This document shows positions 23,401 through 44,038 of a DNA stretch of 64,000 nucleotides, piece by piece; position 1 is the stretch's first letter; each line of letters opens with the position of its first letter. The stretch lies in assembly GCF_932526225.1 (NCBI RefSeq), contig NC_064039.1, positions 3,361,001-3,425,000 of the forward strand. The letters are read 5' to 3'. The notes beneath the pieces are model-generated. The model did no database searches. It was not told the DNA's origin and saw nothing but the letters and a program-made list of their open reading frames with translations. Source of the stretch: Nematostella vectensis (lineage: Eukaryota; Cnidaria; Anthozoa; Actiniaria; Edwardsiidae). A program made the position numbers and the translations under genes.

Positions 23401-26400
23401 TACATGATTAACTTTTTTCTTTGTAGTCCAGCCCCCTCCTACATGATTAACTTTTTCTTTGTAGTCCAGCCCCCCCCTACATGATTAACTTTTTCTTTGT
23501 AGTCCAGCCCCCCCCCCCTACATGATTAACTTTTTCTTTGTAGTCCAGCCCCCCCCTACATGATTAACTTTTTCTTTGTAGTCCAGCCCCCCCCCCTACA
23601 TGATTAACTTTTTCTTTGTAGTCCAGCCCCCTCCTACATGATTAACTTTTTCTTTGTAGTCCAGCCCCCCCTACATGATTAACTTTTTCTTTGTAGTCCA
23701 GCCCCCCCCCCCTACATGATTAACTTTTTCTTTGTAGTCCAGCCCCCCCCTACATGATTAACTTTTTCTTTGTAGTCCAGCCCCCCCCCTACATGATTAA
23801 CTTTTTTCTTTGTAGTCCAGCCCCCTCCCTACATGATTAACTTTTTCTTTGTAGTCCAGCCCCCCCCTACATGATTAACTTTTTCTTTGTAGTCCAGCCC
23901 CCCCCCCTACATGATTAACTTTTTCTTTGTAGTCCAGCCCCCCCTACATGATTAACTTTTTCTTTGTAGTCCAGCCCCCCCCTACATGATTAACTTTTTC
24001 TTTGTAGTCCAGCCCCCCCCCCTACATGATTAACTTTTTCTTTGTAGTCCACCCCCCTCCTACACAATTGACTTTTTCTTTGTAGTCCACCCCCTCCCCC
24101 CTCTTTTTCTTTGTAGTCCAGCCCCCCCTACATGATTAACTTTTTCTTTGTAGTCCAGCCCCCTCCCTACATGATTAACTTTTTCTTTGTAGTCCAGCCC
24201 CCCCTACATGATTAACTTTTTCTTTGTAGTCCAGCCCCCCCTACATGATTAACTTTTTCTTTGTAGTCCAGCCCCCCCTACATGATTAACTTTTTCTTTG
24301 TAGTCCAGCCCCCCCTACATGATTAACTTTTTCTTTGTAGTCCAGCCCCCCCCTACATGATTAACTTTTTCTTTGTAGTCCAGCCCCCCCTACGTGATTA
24401 ACTTTTTCTTTGTAGTCCAGCCCCCCCCCTACATGATTAACTTTTTCTTTGTAGTCCAGCCCCCCCTACATGATTAACTTTTTCTTTGTAGTCCAGCCCC
24501 CCCCCCCTACGTGATTAACTTTTTCTTTGTAGTCCAGCCCCCCCCCTACATGATTAACTTTTTCTTTGTAGTCCAGCCCCCCCCCCCTACATGATTAACT
24601 TTTTCTTTGTAGTCCAGCCCCCCCCCCTACATGATTAACTTTTTTCTTTGTAGTCCAGCCCCCTCCCTACATGATTAACTTTTTCTTTGTAGTCCAGCCC
24701 CCCCCCTACATGATTAACTTTTTCTTTGTAGTCCAACCCCCCCCCATCTTCATGGTGGTACAATTTCACTGATAAGCCCCCTATATAAATATATAATATT
24801 CACTGTGCAGCCTGTGTGTGCTAAAACAGCCTCTGTCAGCGGTCATTTTGTCACCCTAGCAAAACACCAAGTGCAAAAAAGCACCCATTTCCATAGGCGG
24901 ATTTGGGAAAGCCAATGCAATATTTCTGATTGAATTTGGTAAATAAAGTGTCAAATTTTACAGATGGTTATTTCGAGATTTTAGTACATTATGCGCCTTC
25001 CGATATTAAATCAAAATAATAACAAAGGTGTGACTGACAAAGACACTATAATTCACTTGCCTTATCTTCTATTCAGCTCAAAGAAGATATCCAAGTAAGA
25101 AGTAATGAGGCTCAACGAGAGGCACGCAAGAAGGATAAGTTGGAAAAAGAACTGAAAACATCCAAGAATGACTTGGAGTCCAAGACGGCGGAGCTGAAGA
25201 CCAAACAGAGCCAGTTGCAGCGTAACCAGGAAGATATTGCAAAACTAGAACAACAGCTCAAAGAACAGAGGGTGAGCTAATAGCAGTAGTTCACATTTCC
25301 ATTTATCTGACTGGTCTGACATTCTTGTTTTGTTTTGAATGTTTTAAGCTTTCACATTAAAAAAAAAAAGTACCCCTGTATTATTTTATACTTTCAAGGT
25401 GGAATTGAGTTACTCTAATCGAAGGATATGTTAAGTTTCACACTGATTGGAGTGGATTGAATTCACTGCTGACATGAGCATCTCATAGCCTAATAAACAA
25501 TTTGTCATTTAACTAGTACTTTTGTGTGTAATGGCCTTATTCCTATCTCATTTAGACTCTAAATGAAAAAGCAATGAAGGACACAGATCTCCTAAATGCA
25601 AGATTAACCAAAGTACAACAAGACTTTGAACAGCAGCTGATGAACTGTGACCAGCTAGCATCAGAGAACACACAGAAAGCCGCTGAGCTAAAGGCCAAAG
25701 AAGATGAGATCAACACCCTGAAGCAGGACACCGTTAGGCTGACCAAAATGCGAGAAGCCATCCAACGGCGATTGAGGGCTGTTGAAGATCAAAAGCTTGA
25801 GGTTGAACAACAAAAAGAGACATTGAAAGGACAAATTGCTGGCCTTGAGAAAGGTATGAGTAATCAATTATTCAGTTAACTGTAGAAAAGCTAAACTTTG
25901 GTCAAATGTTGGCTTTTATTCATACAATGCACTGTCACTAATACTTTGTTCTATGCATAGAGCTTGATGCTAGCAAGAAGCAAGCAGAGCAAGACAAAAA
26001 GGCAATTGATGACCTTGTCCGGGAAAGAGACATCTTGAATAAGGTACTTCAAAGAAAAACTCTTTTTTTTCCTTTTTCTCCCATTTAGATTAAACAATTT
26101 CTATGATATTTTTGTTATTAGTTCTTTATTTATAATGCTTTTTTTGTTTATTTTTTAGAATCTTCTAAAAGCTGCAGGTGCAACACAAAAACAGCTTGGT
26201 CTTGTGCGACTTCATGAACAAACGAAAAAGAACTTGGAACAAGAAATTCAGGTAGGCTTCAGCCTCATTGGAACATCCAAAGCTTTTGCACAATTATCAG
26301 CATACTTTAATCTTTCTACTTTTGTTCGTGAAATTGGTAATTCTAGAAGGAAGTTTTTATTATGTACTCATGTATCTGGTACGATTTTCAGAACTATAAA

Positions 26401-29400
26401 GATGAGGCCCAGAAGCAGCGCAAGATTATCTACCAGCTTGAGAAAGAGCGTGACAGATACATTAATGAGGCCAGTGAGCTGACACAGAAGGTCTTACAGC
26501 ACATGGAAGATGTCAAGGTCCGAGAGATGCAGATCTTTGACTACAAAAAGAAGATTGCAGAGGCTGAGACCAAGCTGAAGCAGCAACAGGTAACATTTTA
26601 ATTAAAGCTGCGTTTACTCATCAGCATTAGGTCTTGTGATACCCCAGTGATGCTCAAGATTTGTTAAGATGTTAAAATTGTGGAATTGCCTAAAAGAACA
26701 TTATGTTGTTTACCAGAATCTGTACGAAGCTGTCCGCAGTGACCGTAATCTGTACAGCAAGAACCTGATTGAGTCCCAAGATGAGATAACAGAGATGAAG
26801 CGCAAGTTGAAGATCATGAATCACCAGATAGACCAACTCAAGGAAGAGATCACTGCCAAAGAGGCAACCCTTGTCAAAGAGCACTTAGAGCACCAGAGGT
26901 AGTATAACCTGTCGATTCTCTGCCATCAACCAATTCACGCTAATCATCTTGTTCGAGAACTAAACATGAAACAGCGTTCCTTTTGTTTGGAAAGTAAACG
27001 TTTTTACTCACTCATTATTTCAGTTCCAGTCAACTTACCTAGAGAACATACAAATGGAATCTTATCGCTTGTATCTTTATCCCGAGAAGGAAGTTCTTTG
27101 ATTCATGCAATCATTTCTAAGTATGAAAATCGCAGCTGGCGTTATTTCTGCATTAATAAAAACATTTTCCGTCTGTTGTAACAATCTCAGCTTTATCTTA
27201 TAGCTGAGAAAGCCCTATGATTCTAAACATTTCTTTTCTTTATCCTAGAGTGGAGAAAGAAAAGGATGCACTCAAGGCTGAGCTTCAGAGAATGAAACAA
27301 CAGGCAGCAGAGTCTAAGGCTTACATCGAGCAGCAGGAAGCAGAGGAGAGGAAGCTCCTGAAAATCATCTCCGAGGCTGACGCAGAGAGGATGAGGCAGA
27401 AGAAAGAGCTGGACCAGGTGATCGGGGAAAGAGACATCTTGGGAACACAACTGGTGCGGCGAAACGACGAGTTGGCGCTGCTCTACGAGAAGATCAAGAT
27501 ACAGCAGTCAACCTTGAACAAAGGTGGGTTTTAAATGATCAATCTGCCACTTCTTTGTGTGTTGTTACAGGAACGTACCCAGGATTGGCTGAGGGGGGGG
27601 GGGGGGGGTGGGGTACGCAGTCATAGGTATCATGTGGAAAACAAAGTGACCTACTTTTGGGTCGCCAAGGGGACGTGCGCGCGCACCCAGCGCAACCCCC
27701 TGCGTACGCGCTGGTTTTATACATTTAAAAACGGTCTGTTTCCCTTTAGAAAGCCTGATATTTTATTATCAATATTTGATTGAAGGTGTCTCAGTTGCTT
27801 GCTTGAATTTGCCGATGAAATGAATTTGTTGTTTAAGCCGTCACTGTGACGAGCGTAAAACATTACTAGTAACATTCACATTATATTCATTTACATTTAT
27901 CTCTCCATTGTCATGGTTGTCATAACAATTAATAGTATTTACTTAGCTTTCCTCCAAAACGGACGAGCAATCACCTACTCCTTTAACTTTAAGTGCTCAC
28001 AAATATTGCACGGCATTTATTTGTGTCAGGAGTGGGAAACTATAGCAAATAAAGTAATTCACGAGCAATATCGAATTTTGCCTTAATAGTTTTGGAAACA
28101 CGATCACTAAAACTCGAACTACTTCGCGATTTCTAAACAGTGATGTTTTATTAACAGGTGAAATCCAGTACAGACAGCGACTTGAGGACATCCGTCTACT
28201 CAAACTCGAGATTAAGAAGCTACGCCGAGAGAAAAACATCTTAACAAAGAACGTGGCCAACGTGGAAGACCTGCGGCGTGAAGTGTACCACCACCAGCGA
28301 GAACTTCTACGAGAGAGAACGCGATGTAAAGCGCTGGAAGAGGAGTTAGAGAACCCCATGAATATCCATCGATGGAGGAAACTTGAGGTCAGTATCTCAT
28401 TACGTAAAATAATACCCGATCGGCTTAGTTGACCACATTGCACGGATATCACAAGATTTTGACAACACTTATAGTGCGGCACGCGCTTACCCTGGCCACC
28501 AAGACAAAGTTCAGAAAGACGACCAAATTGCTTTAAAAAAAACTGTTTTGATTGAAACCCCGTACTCTAACTGTTGCCACTGCCTACGTCAATATACTGT
28601 TGTACGTCCCCCTCTACAAACAAACGGTGGAGATGAGTGTTTGACTAATGAACCCTCTCTCTAACTCTGTACATCAAAAAAGGACCTTATGCTAGGGGTG
28701 GGTGACAACTGATGAAAGTTGCCCTTGAAACACTACTCACATTGCTGTGGAAAGAATTGTTACTCACGAATTCCTTCCATTATATTTGCGTATAGCACGA
28801 CTCATAGCTTCCTATGGTGTATCGAGCTTTGTTTGTTTTTCTTCCTCCACTTGTGCACCGCGCTTTAAGTGATAATAGCTCCCATACTCAACCGGCCTCT
28901 TTGTACACACAGGGAAGCGACCCAAGCACTTACGAAATGATCCAGAAAATCCAAACCTTACAGAGAAGGTTAATCCAGAAAACCGAAGAGGTCGTCGAAA
29001 AAGAACTGCTAATACAAGAAAAGGAGAAACTTTACATGGAGCTGAAGCAAATCCTCGCTCGGCAACCGGGTCCCGAGGTTGCAGAACAACTCAGTATTTA
29101 TCAGCAGACGTTAAAAGAGAAGACGAAACAGATGAAGGGCATGGCGTCCGAGTTGAACATGTACGAGGCGCAGGTCAAGGAGTACAAGTACGAAGTCGAG
29201 CGACTCGCTAAAGAGCTGCAGGACGCCAAGAAGAAATACTACATGCAAAAGAGAAAAGAACAACAGTCAAAGTACGTCAGCTTTGATTATTATATAATGG
29301 ATCTCAGACGGTCATATTACCCATTCTGCCAAATAGACAACTCTCCAATTTTCATAAGTTTTAGACTCACAAATAAGTAGCGCTGAACTCATCCTTTCAC

Positions 29401-30144
29401 AACGCTTGCATTTCCACTGCACATATCCCGCTTTTCCGGCTTTCTGTCGGTCACCAACATAAAATGCCTTGTCTAACTAGACTAGGGAAAACGGTTGAGT
29501 TGTGTAGGGATATATTGGTCTAAATCCAAGATTTTTTAACCACTTTATGGAATTCCTTATTGGGTCACCGAAGGGAGCAATTCAGTCATTGAGTTATTCT
29601 CAAAGCGTTGGTATGACATTAATTCAAAAGCTTTACGTCATTACGGACTTGCGATACACACCTCCACGCCTTGTCTTGTGCTACTTCTTATACAAGGCCC
29701 ATCACGCCGCCATTTTATGCCCCCGCTCAAGGGCGAGTCACACAAAGCATCCATTTCAATCGGCTAATTCAAGCAAATAAACCAAGATTTTTTCAATCAA
29801 ATATCTTTAATAACATATCAGACTTCATTCGTAGATTGTTATTTTGAAGTTTCCTTGCGAATAAACTGCTGTTTTTTCAATGATTAACAAAAACAAAGGA
29901 GTGGGTGATCAAAATTCTTTGAGTCTGCGCTACTTGCCACTGACATGCGTACCTACCATAACGTGCCGTTTTTTCCCGATTCCTTGTTTATCACGACTAA
30001 ATGCTTGTTGTTTTGGTCAACAGGGAACGTGAGCGTGCTATCCAACAAGCCACCGGACCCGCCTTCGTACCACAAAGGACAGACGGGCCTCGATTCACTG
30101 GCGGCGGCTTCAACCTCCGACAATCCCCCAAAGCAACCGCGTAG
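17434..30144 (+). CDS. CFAP58: Cilia- and flagella-associated protein 58 (14 coding exons, 881 aa)
   Basis: A coiled-coil protein of motile cilia and flagella, needed in vertebrates for sperm tail structure (family knowledge). Exons: 17434-17439, 17569-17652, 17874-18238, 18610-18766, 25077-25271, 25556-25853, 25961-26043, 26159-26251, 26392-26589, 26717-26898, 27249-27523, 28158-28387, 28913-29271, 30024-30144. All phases match and the sum is 882 codons with the stop, against 872 aa in human. Exon 1 carries only ATG GAG. Conserved blocks read in order: GDKSLEKFRVEYEKLH, CRELNAEIV, LKLSQEDQTTIASLKKEIEK, RKKDKLEKELK, RDILNKNLLKAAGATQKQ, QRKIIYQLEKERDRYINEA, LYEAVRSDRNLYSKNL, EAEERKLLKIISEAD, LVRRNDELALLYEKIKIQQS, LEEELENPMNIHRWRKLE, LARQPGPEVAEQL, ELNMYEAQVKEYKYEVE, GPRFTGGGFNLRQSPKATA. 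Intron 4 (6.3 kb) holds the giant C-rich minisatellite. Poly(A) signals AATAAA lie at 30284 and 30334. Confidence 0.96.
19175..24745 (+). repeat. 5.6-kb minisatellite of 3'-splice-site-like units in CFAP58 intron 4
   Basis: About 145 tandem units of roughly 36-41 bp: CTACATGATTAACTTTTTCT, TTGTAGTCCAG and a run of 6-12 C. Length varies mainly in the C run. Each unit contains a branch-point-like TTAAC, a pyrimidine tract and TTTGTAG, in the sense direction of CFAP58. Variant units (CACAATTAAG, TACGTGA, AATCCAG, truncated CCCTCTTTTTCTTTG) recur in blocks. No unique spacers occur, so this is not a CRISPR array. Two open frames near 22760-23134 are artefacts of the repeat. Confidence 0.97.
27576..27610 (+). 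repeat. G-run and interspersed repeat fragment in CFAP58 intron 11
   Basis: A GTACCCAGGATTGGCTGAG segment runs into about 17 G residues broken by one T. A loosely similar segment (TTACCCGGATTTGTTGAAGG) occurs near 36433, so it may be a fragment of a dispersed repeat. Confidence 0.35.
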
Positions 30145-33100
30145 AGACTTACAAATAGATTAATTTTTTACAAGTGTACATAGAATGACCTAACTTCTTT
30201 CTCTCGCACAATATGCGTCTTAGCTTAAGTATATTGGGGTTCCTTTTTACTATTGTGTCTACAAAAATGAATACAGATGTATAAATAAAAGTCGTGTAAA
30301 ATTTAAGGAATACCTTTGTGTATAAATGTATGAAATAAAAAGTGTCCCAGGATATCATCAACCGTGTTTCGTTATGTCTTTGAATATAAAATCGTGATAT
30401 TCTGAAAATTATCCAGCCAAAACATAGCCCTACTATTCAAAGAAACGAAAAAACTTTTAAGCCATCATCTTCGGAAACCCAAGTTTTTCTTTTCTGTCAC
30501 CGTTTCACCCACAAAAGAAAATAACCCTGGGAAACAGCCTTATCCCCAAAGTGGCGAAATTGAAAGCAAATTTAAAAAGCCTCTGAATGGTCGCGTTGTA
30601 TAAGGCGGCCAATCACAGCCCTCGGTACCGAAACAATAGAGCCCAATACAAGCTTGAACTGCATTGAGAGGTAATGGCGTATCAAAACTACAAACGACTT
30701 TACTATTCTATGCATTAGTCGAATTCTGGCATAGGTTGTTCCCTTAGAGCTCTTTCTTTTTTATGCTGAAACCAAAATGAGGTTCTTGAGCGATGAGCCC
30801 ATTCAAGTTGTTCAGTGACGTCCAAGGTGTGACATGGTCTAGGTCTAAGGCGTGACGTGGTCTAGGTACATAGCGTGACATGGTCAAGGTACAAGACGTG
30901 ACGTGGTCACGACATGCTGATATGACGAGTGACATGGTGAAGGTGCAAGGCGTGACGTGTCACTTGGCGTTTTTTGATTATGGTCCGAATGAGATCAAGG
31001 TGTGTTGCACGACATGATGAAGGTGGTCAATTTCAACGTGTTCAATGTGTAGGTGTTACGTGTTTTAACTTAAAAGTCCTGAATGGTGTAACAAGAAGAC
31101 GTGACGGAAGACAACGCAGAACAATGGACGCTTTCCGATAACACTGCGCAATTTGCTTTCTGGTTAAAAACACTTCCGCTTTCTTTTCGCATTCACAAAT
31201 CTACAAAACGTGACTTGCCAATCACCGTGCATAGTCAAAATCCTCGCGCTTTAGAATAACGGTTATCCTCAAAATCTGCTTTGTCATGAAAACGCACAAA
31301 TCCTCATTAGCGAGTCCCTTCTCTTTTCTCTTTTTGAGTGTATCCTAAGAGTATGGCGCTAAGATCACAGTAATCCTTCAATACTCTTTGTTCCGTACTT
31401 TTTACCGATGACCATATACATGTCATTATTTAGAGTTAACAACATGGATCATGAGGACTTCGCTTATAGGGAGAACTCTTGTCACGCTTTCAGGACTAAT
31501 TTTTTTCCCGATAGAAACGATGCCTGGATGGAAGAAATGTGTTTTTTTTTTTTCGTTGAGTCGCTCAACAATTTTCTGGATATATTGAATACCTATCAAT
31601 TATTTACATGAAATAGTCTTAATATATTAACGGGAAATTGTTTAACTATTAGACGAGACGAAAGAAAAAACAATGTAAAATGTTAATTGAAGTATAATTA
31701 GAAATTATATTCTCTTCTGTTGTTGTGCAGGCTACAGACCTTTGCGGACCTTGTAGTTCTCATTCTCCCCTTGATGGCACTATTAATCATTTCAGACATT
31801 CATTATGCATTTAGACGGTCACAGTTCTCAGTTAAACATTATTATTTATTCTAACATTGGCCATTTTCGAAAGACATAATATGGTTCATAGATTGCTGCG
31901 TTATATGGGCGCAGTAGTTTGTCTTTTTTGCTGTTCTAAAGCACTTTATTTCATTGCTTTGAAACCCCGGTTCAGCGAGCTTTTGAGAGCTTCCTCTTTC
32001 TTAGTAGTGATCCCCAAACTAAAAGGCGGTAAACGTAGAATCTAACAATCGGTACAAACAAAACCTGTGGTTAAAATAGGATGATCTATGGCTTCATTGG
32101 AAACAAAATACTTATAAGGATGTTCAAAATTATTATTCTGTATTTTTCTGAAAACTCGCCATTTATGTATACAGATCTTTGATATGATACTTTTATCTTG
32201 TGCTTTTTTGTCATTCTCAAAGTGCAAAATTAAAGTGAGGCATCAGTTGGTTCTCTCGTTTACATGTAACTATTGTTATTATTATTATTTTTTATTTTAA
32301 CTTCAAAAGTGTAACGTTGCCGAATATCTTAACTTACACGGCAAGGCTGCCGCATGGAATCAATTTCTAAAAAGCGGCCCAAAAGAACGGTTGTCATTCG
32401 CTTTTCGCTTTTTCGTCAACTTAAGGTGGATTTCCCCCAGCTTTTTGCGCAAAATATTATTAAATTTAGGTGTCCAAATGTATTCAAAAGCTTCCCTTAT
32501 TTTAATTCTTGAGCAAGGAAGACTTGTTGTCAATAAAACATAGATAATATTCCAACCACCTGCCTTTGCGACAGCTGGTCTACTAGCGCGCATGCGCCAA
32601 CCAGACATGGCTAATTGTTAGAGAGTTTTGAGTGGCAGTTCAAAGTAGGCGAAGGTTCTTTTGCATGTAGTCCTGTATTGAAATTGCTCCATTTTTGTAT
32701 GCAAATCGTGAGGATCCAGCGCGCTCTGCTGGCGGCAAACAAACTTATAGTGCAAACACAGAATCGCATTGCCGACGAGTTTTTTTTCGCCAGGAAAAAT
32801 TCCTGCTCTTTGGCTGCCAAGAGATATGAGACTTGGCGATATCATAGCAACGCTTTAATTTGAGGTTCGTATCGAAGATATTGCGGTGAGTCGGGTTTTT
32901 TGGTTATTTGGCAGAGCATGTAGGCGAGAAGCCAGCATATGCTCAGTTAGCGAAGTCTTGGTGAGCACCTGCCGTGTTACTTCTTTCGATCTTTTTTCTG
33001 GCGCGTGACACAGTTTTTGTCTCATCGACTATAGAAACCTATATTTAAACCAACTAGAAACGAAAAGTTTGAAGCGAAAGGCTGGAGAAATTATTCTTGT

Positions 33101-33164
33101 AACAACGGCGGCAATAAGGTCATCAACCGCTGCTAGGAAGAGGTGGCGAGAAGTTCTTTCAAAG
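30145..33164. other. Intergenic region CFAP58 to Kv channel
   Basis: Contains the CFAP58 3' UTR with two AATAAA signals, a degenerate repeat rich in TGACGT/TGACAT (30825-30960), and the 5' region of the channel gene. No further coding exon is supported. Confidence 0.6.
30825..30960 (+). repeat. Degenerate ~22-bp repeat with CRE-like TGACGT cores
   Basis: Six imperfect copies of GGCGTGACGTGGTCTAGGTA-type units. Each has TGACGT or TGACAT, which resembles a CREB/ATF half-site. Its position about 0.7 kb after the CFAP58 stop gives no clear regulatory link. Confidence 0.6.
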
Positions 33165-40590
<7,426 letters not shown>

Positions 40591-43013
40591 TCACGGTAAG
40601 TAGTAAAGTAGGATCGATTTAGACCCAATAAATGAGGATGGGGGATGCAACGTAGAAGAGGCAGCCTATGTGGACCACTGTTCCCACACTCCTTGAGGTG
40701 GAGTGATCGCGGTAAGTAGCATGATAGGGTAGATTTAGACCCAATAAATGAAGGGACGCCATGTAGAAGAGGCAGTCCATGTTACCGACTGTTCCCACAC
40801 TCCCTGAGGTGGAGTGATCACGATAAGTAGTATAGTGGGATCGATTTAGATCCAATAAATGAAGGGACGCCTTGTAGAAGAGGCAATCCATAACATCATG
40901 GTAGTGGTGGTGAATTAAGGGAGGACCATTAACCAGCATTTGTTGGATAGTAACTTTTTTATGTTTTGCGGTACAGAACCTTATGGAGGTTATGCCTTGA
41001 ATTTTCAGAAGCCTTCTGTATCATCGAGATAAAAGAACGGTTAGTAGGAATTTTCCTGTCCCAAAATCTTGACGGCAACAAAAAAAAAAACAAGATTAAG
41101 AAAGGACAATAGAGGCAAAACAAGAAAGCAAAAGCAAGTGGGTATCACAACAAGAACGGGGAGATATAAAAACACCCACAACAATAACGGGGAATAATAC
41201 CTAATGCCAAATGTCTAGATGTTCTTCTCAGTCCCTCCAACCAAGGCCAAATCATGTTATGGCGTACAGTAACAAAAGAGAAAAAACAGTACAGTAACAA
41301 AAGAGAGAAAAAACAGTACAGTAACAAAAGAGAAAAAAACAGTACAGTAACAAAAGGGCAAAGAAGACAAAAACACAAGCCTTGGACCCATTGCTAAATA
41401 TCGTGAGTGTCATCCGTGGATTTTGGGAAAAAAACTAGCTTTTGTATTCAAGATTATATAAATGAGAGTTAAAATTGTCAAAGCTGCTTATATTCCATGT
41501 AAGGAAATACGGTGAATTGCATTCTCATAAATAGACTATATTTTGTTCTTCTATAACTCAAATTAGTTTATTTTTCTTGCTTTGTTTGATTGGTCTTTAC
41601 GCAGTGGACTTCTCGTCTGGCAAGGTATCATAGGGCATGTAGTCCATGTCCCTCTCTCCAGTCCCCACCTGAGTATTTTGTTTTAGAATGGCACCAACGA
41701 AACACAAAAAGAAGTTGTTCAAGTGCAGATTACAAGATAACCGGTGTGTGTGTGGGGGTGGGGGGGGGGGGGGGGGTGGGGCGAGGAATAAGCTTTTATA
41801 CATTTTTTCTAAAACATTTCGTCCGAAGAAGGCGGGTGGGAGGGTGAAATGGGACTGATTGAAGTGACCATTTATATATAATAGTCATAAAAACCGTCAG
41901 AATGCAATACACCGTAAACGTTTATCAGTAGGTTTCGTAGCTGGTTCATACTTTGTGTTTTCATTTTAATAATTCCGGCCTTTCGTTAGCAAAGGAAACT
42001 GAGTAAAGAGTGGAGACTTCTTCAGCAGACGCAAACGGAGAAGGGAGGAAGCCGCTCCATCCCTTTCCGTTCCGTTCTTTCTCCTTCCTTCCTTCTCCGT
42101 TTTCATTTGACTTACTCTACTAACTCTATAATTTTTTGAAAATGATTTTGTGGAAATGATATCAGTGGAAGAGTTAAGTTTCAGATTTTGATATTTAATG
42201 CAAATTCATATTCTGACATTTTTGCTGATAATAGATTGGGATATAGCTGGGTCACATTTTGGGATGAAAGGCCTTACCTTTAAACGTTGATTAACGGATC
42301 TCCTTACTAAATCCATGATTAAATCTATATGCCATTCTTATAAAGATTTTTTACCACAATGAAATGGATGGGTTAAACAAGAAAAAGATAAATTCTTGCC
42401 ATTGAAAGTATAGTATTTTTATTTATTATGTTGTGATGAAAGATCGGTATTTTTGCGGGAGAACATATTATTGCACGTCATCTATCATATGCCATTTTCA
42501 TGATACCAGTAACGGTGGAGTAATTTGACATTAACTCTTTAACTCTACATGAAGCAAAAAAAAAAAGAATTTAAAAAAATATGCGGCTTTCAACTCGTTT
42601 TCATCTCATGTGCACATAACTCATGTGTACACGTGACGTGCTTTACGTATTTTAGAGTAGAATAACAAGGGATGATTTATAGTCCGAACATAGGCAATCA
42701 AGACAGATCACTGGTATAAATAAATTTAATATGCTTATGTTGTATATTTAGTTGTATATAGTATAACCGAATATAGTTTACCAAATACTGTAAGATATTT
42801 TCTTATAAAATGCAATTTATCGGTGCGTATATAATGCGCCAGGACCCCCCTGTCGACCAGGGGGCCCAAACTGATAACATAATGATATGTATAGATACTT
42901 TGTATATTTCACAAACTGGACATTGTTCTTTGTAGAGTATTAGCAAATATATTAAAAAACCCACACCATGTGCACGATCGAGCTGGTTTTCACTCCATGA
43001 GTTTTACACGTAT

Positions 43014-43236
43014 TGATAGTTTTTTCCGGCACGAAAACCCCGGAAACACGGAGTTCGCATACCACGGCCGCCATCTTAGATAGTGCGCTCCGCGCATGCG
43101 CGGGGCTTGGTGAGGGGGAGAGCCTGCCCCGCACATTTATTTCTGCCCTCCCCATGCGGAGCGCATTATACAAGATGGCGGCCGTGGTATGCGAACTCCG
43201 TGTTTCCTGGGTTTTCGTGCCGAAAAAACTATCAAA
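43014..43236. mobile_element. Foldback/MITE element with ~85-bp inverted arms
   Basis: The left arm begins TGATAGTTTTTTCCGGCACG and runs to about 43100. The right arm, about 43153-43236, is its complement with few mismatches and ends GCCGAAAAAACTATCA. The arms include CGGAGTTCGCATACCACGGC and GCCGCCATCTT. The loop is about 50 bp and there is no ORF of note. This is typical of a non-autonomous DNA element. Confidence 0.8.
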
Positions 43237-43374
43237 GCCTACAGGTAGCTAGGTAGTCTAGTTTTGAGAGGGGAGCATTCATGCGAAGGACTGGTGAATA
43301 GAGACGGTTGATGGGAAAACAATGATAATAGCGTAATATTCTAAATATCTACTCCACATATATGCCCACGACGA

Positions 43375-43670
43375 ATAAAAAGCTCACTCCTAATAAAAGC
43401 CCAAGAATCGGCACTCCAAAGATAAGAATACCAAACCACTTCGAATAAAAGCCTACGAATAGGTACTCCAAATACAAACCCTTACCAAATAGAAAACCAA
43501 CTGCTTATAAAAGCCCACTCCAAATACAAGCCCACATCGAATAGGCACCCCAAACATAAGCTCACACCGAATACAAAGCCCACTCCGGATAAAAATCCTA
43601 CTTCGAATACAAGCCCACATCGAATAAAAGCCTACTCTGAATACTAGCCCACTTCAAATATACACATGTT
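43375..43670 (+). repeat. Degenerate ~20-bp tandem repeat (GAATAAAAGCCCACTCC-like)
   Basis: About 14 imperfect units of the form CGAATAAAAGCCCACTCCAA with frequent substitutions. It lies downstream of the CREC gene end. Confidence 0.75.
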
Positions 43671-44038
43671 CACATTTTATGCGCCACTACCTTCCCATGT
43701 TTCCCCGAGTGAGCTATAAGAATAGGCCTTTTTATACCCTCTGACAATTAGAAATATAACAAAATCCTACAAATCTTACAAAGATTTATTTACCTTAAAA
43801 ATACATAGGCGGCGTACGAGGATAAGGGATTATATAAGATTCGATTTTAAAGAACAAATGTACATGTCCCTGTACATTTAACTTAAGCCCTCCCCTCCCC
43901 TCCCCATCTTATCTCCGGTGCCCCCTGAAAAAAAAAACTTTTGTATCCAATGCAAGATTTTGTAGATTATTGTTCTTTTTGCGGAAGGGAGTTCTTCTAG
44001 CATTTGCGAGTTTTCCATTAGTAGTCCATTTTGTTGAA

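Larger units (their letters stand above)
40891..44038. other. Region between Kv and CREC genes
   Basis: No coding exon supported. A possible acceptor (TTTACGCAG at 41604) could begin a Kv 3' UTR exon. It contains a G-run near 41755-41776, a large foldback element (43014-43236) and a degenerate repeat (43375-43670). Confidence 0.55.

Noticed and set aside
19175-24745. CRISPR-like array
   Set aside because: Units are contiguous with only C-run variation and no unique spacers; the context is an animal intron.
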